A DNA stretch of 64,000 nt, taken from positions 588,788 through 652,787 of the forward strand of contig NZ_JACHXL010000001.1 of the NCBI RefSeq assembly GCF_014192115.1, in the 5' to 3' direction. Positions 17,761-26,193 of the stretch are shown here, piece by piece. The notes beneath the pieces were generated by a model. That model did not search any database, had not been told where the DNA came from, and saw only the letters and a program-made list of their open reading frames with translations. The position numbers and the translations under genes were made by a program. This DNA is from Psychrobacter luti (GTDB lineage: Bacteria; Pseudomonadota; Gammaproteobacteria; Pseudomonadales; Moraxellaceae). Within the stretch, counting starts at the first letter, position 1, and the number at the start of each line of letters is the position of its first letter.

Positions 17761-17820
17761 AAGACTACCTCCCCTAGGTATAAAAAGTTGTTACTGATGT
17801 ATAGTCTTAACAACTTTTTT
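17761..17820 (+). promoter_or_regulatory. Attenuator-like hairpin in the yebC leader
   Basis: AAAAAGTTGTTA (17782-17793) pairs with the arm at 17808-17820 and is followed by T6, a good intrinsic terminator. It lies 40 bp upstream of yebC with no gene on the same strand before it. AAGACTA (17761-17767) can instead pair with TAGTCTT (17802-17808), crossing the terminator stem, so the two folds may exclude each other. A TATAAT sits at 17755-17760 but has no good -35. The rest of the 17501-17760 gap shows nothing clear. Confidence 0.5.
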
Positions 17821-17860
17821 ATCCGCACTATAAATAACACGTAAAACTTAAGGATGTCAT

Positions 17861-18610
17861 ATGGCAGGCCATTCAAAATGGGCAAATATCAAACACCGTA
17901 AAGCCCGTCAGGATGCGGTAAAAGGCAAAGTATTTACTAAAATTATTCGTGAAATTGTTTCTGCTGCCAAGCAAGGTGACCCCGATCCTAATAAAAACCC
18001 ACGCTTGCGTGCCGTTATTGAAAAAGCGCTGTCGGTCAATATGACGCGGGATACCATCAATCGAGCAGTTGCTCGTGGTACAGGCGGCGATGACAATGAT
18101 AATATGGATGAAGTCAGCTATGAAGGCTATGGCATCGGTGGCGTCGCAGTATTGGTAGAAACCTTGACTGATAACCTTAACCGTACGGTCAGTGAAGTGC
18201 GTCATGCTTTTACCAAAAACGAAGGCAATCTTGGCACCTCAGGCTCAGTGGCTTATCTATTTACCAAGCGCGGCGAAATCACCTTCAACGATATCAGCTT
18301 AGAGGAAGAAGTCATGCTGACAGCCTTAGACGCTGGGGCACTTGATATCGAAAACGACGGCGAGTCACTACTTGTCATCACTGAATGGGAAAGCTTTGGT
18401 CAAGTCAAAGATGCACTCAATGCAGCAGGCCTTGTCTCTGACAATGCTGAAGTGACTATGTCACCATCTACCAGCGCTGAAATAGACAACGTTGAAGATG
18501 CCGAAAAAGTCATAAAGATGATCGATATGCTAGAAGATATTGACGATGTGCAAGAAGTCTATAGTAATGTGACTTTTTCAGATGAGGTCATGGCTCAACT
18601 TGAGCAGTAG
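17861..18610 (+). CDS. yebC: YebC/PmpR-family protein
   Basis: Conserved 249-residue protein of the YebC/TACO1 family, with the start [26 protein letters not shown]-like core, [14 protein letters not shown] and the acidic C-terminal part. Relatives are described both as DNA-binding regulators (PmpR) and, more recently, as ribosome-associated factors that relieve stalling on proline-rich stretches; the sequence alone does not decide. ATG at 17861 with AAGGATG upstream. The usual neighbour ruvC is not here, so the gene is solitary, framed by hairpins on both sides. Confidence 0.95.
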   Translation: MAGHSKWANIKHRKARQDAVKGKVFTKIIREIVSAAKQGDPDPNKNPRLRAVIEKALSVNMTRDTINRAVARGTGGDDNDNMDEVSYEGYGIGGVAVLVETLTDNLNRTVSEVRHAFTKNEGNLGTSGSVAYLFTKRGEITFNDISLEEEVMLTALDAGALDIENDGESLLVITEWESFGQVKDALNAAGLVSDNAEVTMSPSTSAEIDNVEDAEKVIKMIDMLEDIDDVQEVYSNVTFSDEVMAQLEQ

Positions 18611-18703
18611 CGTACTTTATTCTAATCTGGCTTAGCCGTAAAGAGCTGTCTCAGATCTGGTTGGTATGCGTCAATAGCTTAATTATTAGCATCAAAATAT
18701 GAG

Positions 18704-18735
18704 AACCAGACAGTTTTATACTGTCTGGTTTTTTC
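18704..18735 (+). terminator. Intrinsic terminator after yebC
   Basis: AACCAGACAG (18704-18713) and CTGTCTGGTT (18721-18730), 7-nt loop, followed by TTTT. Confidence 0.9.
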
Positions 18736-18758
18736 ATTTCAATCACCCGCCTGCAGTA

Positions 18759-18816
18759 TTGTATTTTTTCTAATCGAGGAATATAATCGGATTCAATAGT
18801 AACAATTATCATTAAC
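18759..18816 (+). promoter_or_regulatory. Promoter and Fur box of the feo operon
   Basis: TTGTAT (18759-18764), 17-bp spacer, TATAAT (18782-18787). A 19-bp Fur-box-like site lies at 18798-18816; read on the minus strand as GTTAATGATAATTGTTACT it matches 14 of 19 positions of the E. coli consensus and covers the expected transcription start. Iron-dependent repression is therefore likely. Confidence 0.75.
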
Positions 18817-18841
18817 ATATAAGAACGGATAAGGACTCTTT

Positions 18842-19207
18842 ATGAGCACGACTCTTTCACCCTCCTATCCTACCCCTGCTGCTGCTAATATCAACACTCT
18901 TAATGCCAATGCTGCAAATAATACCAATGCTGAAAATCTGTGCTCCTTACTCGATTTGGCTAAATATCAAACCGCTATTATTGATGAGATTATCACTAAT
19001 GACCGCTTTGGTGATATCGATGGCGTCATTAGTCAAAGACTCAAAGATTTGGGCTTTCTGCCTAACACCAGCATTCATATTGTTGCCAAAGGTCTATTTG
19101 GAAAACCGCCTTATGCGGTACAACTTAGTACAGGCGCACAGTTTAGCTTACGTGCCGATGAGTTAATAAAAATCAGATGCCTCGCTATCACTATAGACTC
19201 AAGATAA
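18842..19207 (+). CDS. feoA: Ferrous iron transport protein A
   Basis: Small cytoplasmic SH3-like partner of FeoB. The FeoA core spans about residues 45-118, with ISQRLKDLGFLPNTSIHIVAKG and the terminal LRADELIKIR. The usual length is 75-85 residues; here an Ala/Asn-rich N-terminal extension of about 38 residues raises it to 121. ATG at 18842 with AAGGA at 18831-18835. First gene of a three-gene feo operon, 101 bp before feoB, under a predicted Fur site. Confidence 0.88.
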   Translation: MSTTLSPSYPTPAAANINTLNANAANNTNAENLCSLLDLAKYQTAIIDEIITNDRFGDIDGVISQRLKDLGFLPNTSIHIVAKGLFGKPPYAVQLSTGAQFSLRADELIKIRCLAITIDSR

Positions 19208-19308
19208 GTCTTCGGTTCAATTTAATGAATTGCTCCTAAGCCAATGCATTAAGGCTGTTGTATAACCTTGATGACTTATAAATTGATAAATAAGCGATGT
19301 CCGAATAA

Positions 19309-21216
19309 ATGCCAAGTACGCAAATACAAGCTGTAACTAGCCCTATCAATCTTGCCTTAGTTGGCGCCCCTAATTGTGGTAAAACAGCCACCTTTAATGT
19401 AATGACAGGGTCTAAAGCGAAAGTGGCAAATTATTCTGGCGTTACCGTCGATAAACGCACTGCAACTATGCTTGGATACTCTGCTGTCAATATTGTAGAT
19501 TTGCCCGGCACATATAGCTTAAAAACCACCAGTCTTGATGAAGAAGTCACTCGCAAAGTGCTCTTCGGTCAGATGCCAGGTGAGCCGATACCTGATGGCA
19601 TTATCTTCGTTGCCGATGCGACCAACTTGCGCATGTCACTACGTATGTTACTGGAGCTCAAAAGCTTAGGTTTGCCAATCATGGTCGCCCTCAATCTTAG
19701 CGATGTGGCCGAGAGTCGGGGTTTAGTGGTTGATGAGGTTATATTATCAGAGGAACTGGGCGTTCCTGTTGTTAAGACGGTTGCCATCAAACGTCAAGGC
19801 TGCGAGCAGTTGCTGACTTTAGCCAATGAGTTTATTGACCATATCGATAACAAAGCTCAACCCGTACGTTTTTTTCATGGGGATAATCATGTCAATACCG
19901 ATGCACAAGCTATGTATCAAAAGGCGGATGACATTCTGAGCCGAGCGGTGATAAAGTCACAACGTTTGCCAAAATGGCATGAACGCATAGATTATTTGGC
20001 ATTGCACCCTGTAATCGGGGTCATTATCCTATTAGTGATTCTTTTTATTATCTTTCAAGCCGTCTATGCGTGGGCAGAGCCCCTTATGCTAGGCATTGAA
20101 TGGTTGGTCGCGAGTATTGGAGCGCTATTAGTCGAATGGCTACCGGATGGCATATTACAAAGCCTTCTCGTCAATGGCGTCGTGGCTGGGGTCGGTAGCG
20201 TCGTGGTATTTGTACCGCAAATTACCTTGCTATTTTTATTCTTATTAATGCTTGAAGACTCAGGCTATCTACCTCGTGCCGCTTTTTTATTAGACAACTT
20301 ATTGGCTAAAGTGGGGCTATCTGGACGCTCATTTATTCCCTTACTATCAGGTTTTGCTTGTACGGTACCAGCGGTTATGTCAACTCGCACTATCCCCAAC
20401 CATAAAGAACGTTTTGTGGCGATTGCTGTTTTGCCCATGCTGACGTGTTCGGCGCGTTTACCAATTTATGCCCTGATTATTGCGGCGGTGATACCCAATC
20501 AAACTGTCCTAGGTATTTTCAACTTGCAGGGTGTGACTTTATTTATATTGTATATCGCGGGTATTTGTTCGGCGGCGTTTGTATCTTGGTTATTTAAACG
20601 CTTTCATAGCACAGAATCGAAAGCGGCGGCATTTCCATTATTGATGGAGCTTCCCACTTATCGTCTGCCTAATATCAAACATATTGCCAGTGAACTTTGG
20701 GACAAGGTTAGCGCCTTTTTAATGAGAGCGGGCACAGTGATTTTTGCGCTTACGGTTGTATTATGGGTCTTGGTCACTTTCCCAGCAGCGCCTATTGGAG
20801 CTACGAATCCAGCGATTGATTATAGCTTTGCTGGCATGCTCGGGCATGTTATCGAGCCAGTTTTTGCGCCCATTGGTTTTACCTGGCAGATGTGTATTGC
20901 TTTGATTCCGGGTCTAGCTGCCAGAGAGGTAGTCATTGCGGCGCTTGGCACAGTATATGCGGTAGGTAGTGTTGGCGACGAGGCCATCAATCAAACGCTT
21001 ATCCCTATCATTCATACTCAATGGGGACTGGCCACTGCGTTTTCATTTTTGGCATTTTATGTTTATGCGCCGATGTGTTTGGCCACGCTGGCGGTTATTC
21101 GCCGCGAAACCAAGTCTTTGAAACAAACTGCAGCCATAGCTGGTTATCTGTTTATATTGGCTTATTTAATGGCGTGGCTAACCTATCGGGTGACAGGGCA
21201 AATTTTTGGATTTTAA
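19309..21216 (+). CDS. feoB: Ferrous iron transporter FeoB
   Basis: Inner-membrane Fe2+ uptake protein with an N-terminal GTPase. G1 is GAPNCGKTATFN (most FeoBs have GNPNSGKT), the G2 region is YSGVTVDKR, G3 DLPGTYSL and G4 NLSD rather than NMxD. The membrane part shows the two Gate blocks, the first with GRSFIPLLSGFACTVPAVMSTRTIPN and LPMLTCSARLPIYALI. At 635 residues it is shorter than the E. coli protein (773), as in many compact FeoBs. Start ATG at 19309 lacks a strong ribosome site; a three-codon ORF (ATG TCC GAA TAA) ends just before it. A small Cys protein follows. Confidence 0.93.
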   Translation: MPSTQIQAVTSPINLALVGAPNCGKTATFNVMTGSKAKVANYSGVTVDKRTATMLGYSAVNIVDLPGTYSLKTTSLDEEVTRKVLFGQMPGEPIPDGIIFVADATNLRMSLRMLLELKSLGLPIMVALNLSDVAESRGLVVDEVILSEELGVPVVKTVAIKRQGCEQLLTLANEFIDHIDNKAQPVRFFHGDNHVNTDAQAMYQKADDILSRAVIKSQRLPKWHERIDYLALHPVIGVIILLVILFIIFQAVYAWAEPLMLGIEWLVASIGALLVEWLPDGILQSLLVNGVVAGVGSVVVFVPQITLLFLFLLMLEDSGYLPRAAFLLDNLLAKVGLSGRSFIPLLSGFACTVPAVMSTRTIPNHKERFVAIAVLPMLTCSARLPIYALIIAAVIPNQTVLGIFNLQGVTLFILYIAGICSAAFVSWLFKRFHSTESKAAAFPLLMELPTYRLPNIKHIASELWDKVSAFLMRAGTVIFALTVVLWVLVTFPAAPIGATNPAIDYSFAGMLGHVIEPVFAPIGFTWQMCIALIPGLAAREVVIAALGTVYAVGSVGDEAINQTLIPIIHTQWGLATAFSFLAFYVYAPMCLATLAVIRRETKSLKQTAAIAGYLFILAYLMAWLTYRVTGQIFGF

Positions 21217-21233
21217 ATTTTGGAGGTATGATG

Positions 21234-21359
21234 ATGAGTACATTCTTAGAGTATTTATTGGTATTTATAATAGTTGTTTTATCTTTTTATTATGTATGGA
21301 CCAAGGTAATTTTCAAAAAGTCGCAAGATTGCAACGGCTGTGGTAAATGTTCTAAATAG
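21234..21359 (+). CDS. FeoB-associated Cys-rich membrane protein
   Basis: 41-residue protein: one transmembrane helix (about 5-24), then a basic stretch and a C-terminal CxxCxxC motif (CNGCGKC). This layout is that of the small FeoB-associated Cys-rich proteins that replace FeoC in many bacteria. Three consecutive ATGs occur (21228, 21231, 21234); the third lies 6 nt after GGAGGT (21222-21227) and is the most likely start. It begins 17 bp after feoB and is certainly part of that operon. The cysteines may bind iron or an Fe-S cluster; this is inference. Confidence 0.85.
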   Translation: MSTFLEYLLVFIIVVLSFYYVWTKVIFKKSQDCNGCGKCSK

Positions 21360-21419
21360 CCAAATGTTATTTAGAAGTTCTAGTGTCTGCTTATTGATAA
21401 AGGCCTATTCTAAACGCGA

Positions 21420-21450
21420 AAAGGCCAAACGTTTTCTGTGTTTGGCCTTT
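21420..21450. terminator. Terminator between feo operon and convergent flavoprotein gene
   Basis: AAAGGCCAAAC (21420-21430) pairs with GTTTGGCCTTT (21440-21450). The downstream T-run is interrupted (ATTATTTG), but the stem can act in both directions. Confidence 0.8.
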
Positions 21451-21487
21451 ATTATTTGTGGAAATCTGCACAATAATAATGGAATGA

Positions 21488-23437
21488 CTAAAGCGCATTC
21501 GCTGCATCGTATGCTGTCTTGGTTGCATATGATATATCAGCAACCTCACAACAATCACCTACTTGAACAACCTCAATACCTTTAACGCTCAAAGCCTCCG
21601 TGTCGAAGACTACGGGGCGCGCACCACTAGCGATAACGACATAGTCGTATGGAATTTGGGCAATACTGCCATTTTTATCTTTGCAATTCACTTCACCGTT
21701 GTTAATGCTTGTTACCATATATCCAGTATACTGTTCTACACCGTATGCCTTATAATTTTCGAGCATGCTAGGTAAAACAGTCACGCTGATATCACCACCA
21801 ATCTGATCACGCATCTCTATTATCGATACCTTGCAGCCTTGTGTAGCAAGATATTCAGCGGTTTCACAGCCGACCACACCACCACCGATTACCGCCACGC
21901 GCCCAGATACTTTATACTTACCTGCCAGCACCTGCCACGCATCATAGACGTTTTTGCGATCTATACCTGGGATTGGCGGTATAAAACTTGACGCACCGAC
22001 TGCGACGATAACAGCATCAGGCTCTAGCGCCAGTATGCTTTGAATATTCGCTGTTTGACCCAATTTTAGCGTTACACCCTGAGTATGTACGGCATGCACC
22101 AAATCCTCTATAGCTCGGCGTATTTCATTTTTACGCGGCGGGACAGCAGCGATGTGCAACTGCCCACCCAGCTCAGTAGCGGTTTCAAACAGGGTTACAT
22201 TATGACCTTTTTTTGCAGCCACACGGGCAGCTTCCATACCTGCAGGACCGCCACCGACGACCACAACATTCTTCTTCATTTGAGCAGGCGTAATAAAACG
22301 CGTTTCTTCAAAGCCATTTTCAGGATTGACCACGCAAGCAATAAACGAGCGATTTAGGACATTATCAACGCAGCCTTCATTGCAGCATATACAGCGCACG
22401 ATATCAGTGGCTTTATCCGCGCCCGCCTTGTTCGCCCAATCAGGATCCGCTAAGAGCGCACGGCCAATCCCAATCATATCAGCCTTGCCATTTTGCAATA
22501 TACCCTCACCCATATCAGGATTAATGATACGACCTGAAGTGCTAACCGGGATGGAAACCGCTTGCTTAACGGCACCTGTGATATCAGCAAAAAAGCAGTA
22601 AGGCTGCACGCCCATCGGCGGGATCGTATCTGCCATATTACCGGTATGGTTCGCTTGCCCAACATGCAACATATCCACGCCTGCTGCTTCAAGCCACTGT
22701 GCAAACTCTGGCGCGTCGATTTCATCAACACCACCTTTACCCCGCTCAGGTGTGACAACCGATAATTTATAATCGATAATCATATCTGGTACGACTTTTT
22801 TTAGGGCATGTACTAACATCAAAGCAAAGCGTGTACGATTCTTAAGAGAGCCGCCAAACTTATCCGTGCGTGTGTTCATTTGTGTGCTGCATAGCGCGCC
22901 GACCAGTCTATCGCCATGCACCTGAATGACATCTATCCCCGCTTTTTGTGCACGCACTGCACAGGCACACATCTTATCGATAATATCCATCAAAGCGTCT
23001 TCTGACACCTCATTGACGAAATGTTGCATGTCATGATTGAGCTGGGTGCGTAATTTTTGCATCTCGCCAGCAGCAAATAAGGCGTTAAGGACATTAACGT
23101 CATACTCAGGATAAAAAATCTGCACGCCAAGCTTGGCACCGTAGGCATGCACATTATCAGCAAGTAGCCGGAAACTGTCTATTTGGCTATCATCAAATAA
23201 TTTAGGCGTCGGCGCAAAACTACGAACAGGCGCGACGTCGCCTAGCACGATATAGCCCGTGCCACCCTCGGCAAGCCGAGTATAAAAGGCACGGCTTTGC
23301 GAGCTGATATTGCCGTCTTTGTCTTCATAGCCAGTCGTCAATGGTGGAAACATCGTACGGTTTTTAAAGATGACGCCGCCAATGGTGATAGGTTGTAATA
23401 TTTTCATAGTCGATATTTTAGTGGTCGTATTATTCAT
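21488..23437 (-). CDS. NADH:flavin oxidoreductase / 2,4-dienoyl-CoA reductase-type enzyme
   Basis: Two-part 649-residue enzyme. The N-terminal Old Yellow Enzyme barrel (about 10-345, with GGSLKNRTRF and GIGRALLADPDW) binds FMN; four cysteines in CICCNEGC plus one 12 residues later form a 4Fe-4S site near 350-370; the C-terminal FAD/NAD domain has VVVVGGGPAGMEAARVA and VAVIGGGVVGCETAEYLA. This architecture fits FadH, BaiCD-type and enoate reductases; it reduces activated C=C bonds with NAD(P)H, but the substrate cannot be read from sequence. VHGDRLVG replaces the common HAAHGYL active-site region of FadH, so it is probably not fadH. Single gene. Confidence 0.9.
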   Translation of the reverse strand: MNNTTTKISTMKILQPITIGGVIFKNRTMFPPLTTGYEDKDGNISSQSRAFYTRLAEGGTGYIVLGDVAPVRSFAPTPKLFDDSQIDSFRLLADNVHAYGAKLGVQIFYPEYDVNVLNALFAAGEMQKLRTQLNHDMQHFVNEVSEDALMDIIDKMCACAVRAQKAGIDVIQVHGDRLVGALCSTQMNTRTDKFGGSLKNRTRFALMLVHALKKVVPDMIIDYKLSVVTPERGKGGVDEIDAPEFAQWLEAAGVDMLHVGQANHTGNMADTIPPMGVQPYCFFADITGAVKQAVSIPVSTSGRIINPDMGEGILQNGKADMIGIGRALLADPDWANKAGADKATDIVRCICCNEGCVDNVLNRSFIACVVNPENGFEETRFITPAQMKKNVVVVGGGPAGMEAARVAAKKGHNVTLFETATELGGQLHIAAVPPRKNEIRRAIEDLVHAVHTQGVTLKLGQTANIQSILALEPDAVIVAVGASSFIPPIPGIDRKNVYDAWQVLAGKYKVSGRVAVIGGGVVGCETAEYLATQGCKVSIIEMRDQIGGDISVTVLPSMLENYKAYGVEQYTGYMVTSINNGEVNCKDKNGSIAQIPYDYVVIASGARPVVFDTEALSVKGIEVVQVGDCCEVADISYATKTAYDAANAL

Positions 23438-23540
23438 AATATTCTACTTTTAGCCTATCCTTTGCACGAATGCTATTGATATTATTTGTATTAGAAATTT
23501 ATATTGGAAAAACGATATTAGACTTGTACAATCAAAAGAA

Positions 23541-24116
23541 CTAACGCTTAACCTCGTCACCTTTAATACCTTCGAGCGCTAGCAAGTACTCTTTTTTATC
23601 TAAGCCGCCTGTATAACCACCTAGTTTGCCATCGCTAGCAATAACACGGTGACAAGGAATAATGATACTAAATGGGTTTCTGCCATTGGCATTTGCTACC
23701 GCGCGGTAACCTTTAGGATTACCGACTCGCTGCGCAAGTGTGGCATAACTAATCGTTTTGCCATGCGGTATCTTTTGCAGTTCTTGCCAGACGCGTTGCT
23801 GAAAATCAGTACCTAAGCTTATATCTAATGGTAAATTAAATGCTTGACGCTCACCTTTAAAGTACGCTGTTAATTGCTCAAGCGCTTCTATAAGTAGTGT
23901 CTCGGCAGGCTCGCTTTTGCTTAGGCTTTTTTGAGATATAAAGGTAAAATCTTGATCGACAAGTCCATAATGCTTTTTAAGCTTGGGAATAGATTTTGAG
24001 CGGTGCCAAGAATCACCCATCTGCAGCCAATTGACTTCGACCAGCTTAGGACTGCTATGCCTACTAGCAATCAGTGCTAACTGGTGCGACTCAACAGCTG
24101 CGATGGTGACTATCAT
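23541..24116 (-). CDS. ogt: Methylated-DNA--protein-cysteine methyltransferase
   Basis: Suicide repair protein that removes the methyl group from O6-methylguanine. The acceptor cysteine lies in IIPCHRVIASDG near residue 155, preceded by the helix-turn-helix QRVWQELQKIPHGKTISYATLAQRVG and GYRAVANANGRNP. 191 residues, Ogt-like; the N-terminal part is a single diverged domain without Ada zinc cysteines, so it is not an Ada regulator. It lies downstream of ftsY on the same strand (65 bp) and may be cotranscribed with it. Confidence 0.93.
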   Translation of the reverse strand: MIVTIAAVESHQLALIASRHSSPKLVEVNWLQMGDSWHRSKSIPKLKKHYGLVDQDFTFISQKSLSKSEPAETLLIEALEQLTAYFKGERQAFNLPLDISLGTDFQQRVWQELQKIPHGKTISYATLAQRVGNPKGYRAVANANGRNPFSIIIPCHRVIASDGKLGGYTGGLDKKEYLLALEGIKGDEVKR

Positions 24117-24181
24117 GATTCTTCCCTCTAAACACTCATATTTTTAACACTTATTTATTCATTGAAAAAAACTATCAACCA

Positions 24182-25525
24182 CTACTCTTTATCATCGGTC
24201 TCAAATAAGGCGGCGACGAACTGCTTCGGACTAAAAGCACGCAAATCATCAATCGACTCACCGACACCAATATAACGAATCGGCACCTCTGTGGTTTCAG
24301 CGATATTAAAGACCACACCACCTTTCGCCGTACCATCAAGTTTGGTAATGGTAATACCCGTCAATGGCACGACTTTGTTAAACAACTCCACTTGGTTGAT
24401 GGCATTTTGACCTGTGCCAGCATCAAGCACAATCATTCCTTCATGCGGTGCACTTGGATCGGCTTTACGCATAACACGCACGACTTTTTCAAGCTCCGCC
24501 ATCAGGTGGGTTTTATTTTGCAAGCGCCCAGCAGTATCAGCGATTAATACATCGATATTTTTTGCTTTGGCAGACTGCATGGCATCAAAGATAACAGAGG
24601 CGCTATCAGAGCCATGACCTTGGGCGACGACTGGAATGTTATTGCGCTCACCCCAGATTTGCAGCTGTTCAGTCGCCGCGGCGCGGAACGTATCGCCCGC
24701 CGCCAACATGACGGATTTGCCTTCACCTTGCAGACGCTTAGCAAGCTTACCGATAGTCGTCGTTTTACCAACGCCGTTAACGCCTACCACCAAGATAACA
24801 AAAGGCTTTTTAGTCGTATCAATGACCAATGGTGCAACTTTTGGCGTTAAGATATCAACCAGCTCAGTTTGCAATGCTTTATACAATGAATGGGCATAAA
24901 TCAAATCGCCACGAGCGGTTTGCTCAGTAAGGCTTTTAATAATACGATTGGTTGCATTGACACCGATATCAGCCACCAACAGTTGGTCTTCAACCTCTTC
25001 TAATAGCTCATCATCAATCTCTTTGCCACCGATAAGGATACTGACCATACCTTCGGCAAGATTTTTACGTGACTTACTCAGTCCCGTTTTCATGCGATTA
25101 AACCAGCTGCCTTTTTTCTTATTTTCCTCAGTCTCTTGTGACTCTTCTGGCGCTGCTGTTGGCTGCTGTAACTCGGTTTTCGCTTTACTTTCTGTTTGCG
25201 CTTTATTTATAGCACTGGTATCGCTATTTGTAGGTGTCACGCTTGGTCTATCGCCTAGATGATCTTGCAAAGGCATGGTAGGAACGGTAGTTGTAGACTG
25301 CGATGGAATAGCTTTACTAGTATTTAAAGCACTTGCTGCTGTGCTTTCTACAGTACTTTCTAAAGTACTTTCTAAAGTGTTTTCAGATGGACTTTGTTTT
25401 TCCATCTCAACGATGGGCACCGTTTGCGCTGGCAGACTGGGTAAGGTAATATCATCGTCATCCAAATCATCAAGACCGCCGTCAAGGTTAATGACCACGC
25501 GATTGCTATTATTGGGATTATTCAT
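24182..25525 (-). CDS. ftsY: Signal recognition particle receptor FtsY
   Basis: SRP receptor GTPase that delivers ribosome-nascent chains to the inner membrane. An acidic, low-complexity A domain (about 1-130) contains tandem Glu-Ser-Thr-Leu repeats at about 48-60. The NG domain follows, with GVNGVGKTTTIGKLA, DTFRAAATEQL, DTAGRLQN, TKLDGTAKGG and GVGESIDDLRAF. 447 residues. ftsE/ftsX and rpoH, its frequent partners, are absent. A degenerate 15-bp repeat array lies just upstream of the start. Confidence 0.96.
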   Translation of the reverse strand: MNNPNNSNRVVINLDGGLDDLDDDDITLPSLPAQTVPIVEMEKQSPSENTLESTLESTVESTAASALNTSKAIPSQSTTTVPTMPLQDHLGDRPSVTPTNSDTSAINKAQTESKAKTELQQPTAAPEESQETEENKKKGSWFNRMKTGLSKSRKNLAEGMVSILIGGKEIDDELLEEVEDQLLVADIGVNATNRIIKSLTEQTARGDLIYAHSLYKALQTELVDILTPKVAPLVIDTTKKPFVILVVGVNGVGKTTTIGKLAKRLQGEGKSVMLAAGDTFRAAATEQLQIWGERNNIPVVAQGHGSDSASVIFDAMQSAKAKNIDVLIADTAGRLQNKTHLMAELEKVVRVMRKADPSAPHEGMIVLDAGTGQNAINQVELFNKVVPLTGITITKLDGTAKGGVVFNIAETTEVPIRYIGVGESIDDLRAFSPKQFVAALFETDDKE

Positions 25526-25537
25526 AAGCTTGCCCTA

Positions 25538-25597
25538 AAAGTTATCATTATCAGTAATTTGTTTTAAAGTGACTGTTTTTAAAATGACTATGCCACC
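25538..25597. repeat. Degenerate 15-bp tandem array upstream of ftsY
   Basis: AGTAATTTGTTTTAA (25553-25567), AGTGACTGTTTTTAA (25568-25582), AATGACTATGCCACC (25583-25597), with a weaker copy before at 25538. It begins 12 bp before the ftsY start and resembles the unit found upstream of kdsD. A GC-rich hairpin (25596-25601 with 25613-25618) follows; the rest of the 25526-25934 gap has nothing else I recognise. Confidence 0.7.
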
Positions 25598-25934
25598 CGC
25601 TTTTTATTATTTAGCGGGCGATTATTTTTAGCCTAGTTTAGCATAATTCAAGTGACGCTTAGCCTTTAGCATTGTAGAGCGCTGTCAAATTGTAAAATTG
25701 ACTATCCATAACAGACAGCAATGCCTAAAATCACACTAAACAGACTGTCATATGCATTATAAAAAACCATGCTAGCAAGCGTACTACAAACTATAGGCTT
25801 ATCTAAGCAAGTTTCGCTTAAGATTTGGACACAAAAATCCGACCTTTGATAAGCCAAACTTCGCCTACTCTTAGCGAGCGCTAAACTGTTGTATCTTATT
25901 TAATTTACTCAACCACTGATATTGGGAATGACCT

Positions 25935-26081
25935 ATGCTATCGAATAACTATCAAAAAATAACTCAAATCGGCGCTGCTTTGCTTTTGGCTACCATTGCA
26001 TTATCGTCAACAGGCTGTAATACCACACAAGAGTTTAAGCCGACCGCTAGCGTCATGGTTGGGGCGCATAAGTCTTTATAA
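25935..26081 (+). CDS. Small predicted lipoprotein
   Basis: 48-residue ORF. Start ATG 25935 preceded by GGGAATGA. The N-terminus reads as a lipoprotein signal: polar MLSNNYQK, hydrophobic IGAALLLATIALS, then a near-lipobox STGC with cysteine at residue 28; the mature part is only about 21 residues (ending SVMVGAHKSL). I do not recognise the family. It lies 113 bp before the M16 peptidase lipoprotein on the same strand. The position -3 residue is serine, not the preferred leucine, so lipidation is probable rather than sure. Confidence 0.6.
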   Translation: MLSNNYQKITQIGAALLLATIALSSTGCNTTQEFKPTASVMVGAHKSL

Positions 26082-26193
26082 TGGTGTTATGTTTATTACC
26101 AATACGTATATTAATAGAAGCTTCAACATACGCTCTTCTCATTCTATAAATCAGTCACTTACCAGCTGCCTTTTTATATAAGTAGAACCTATC

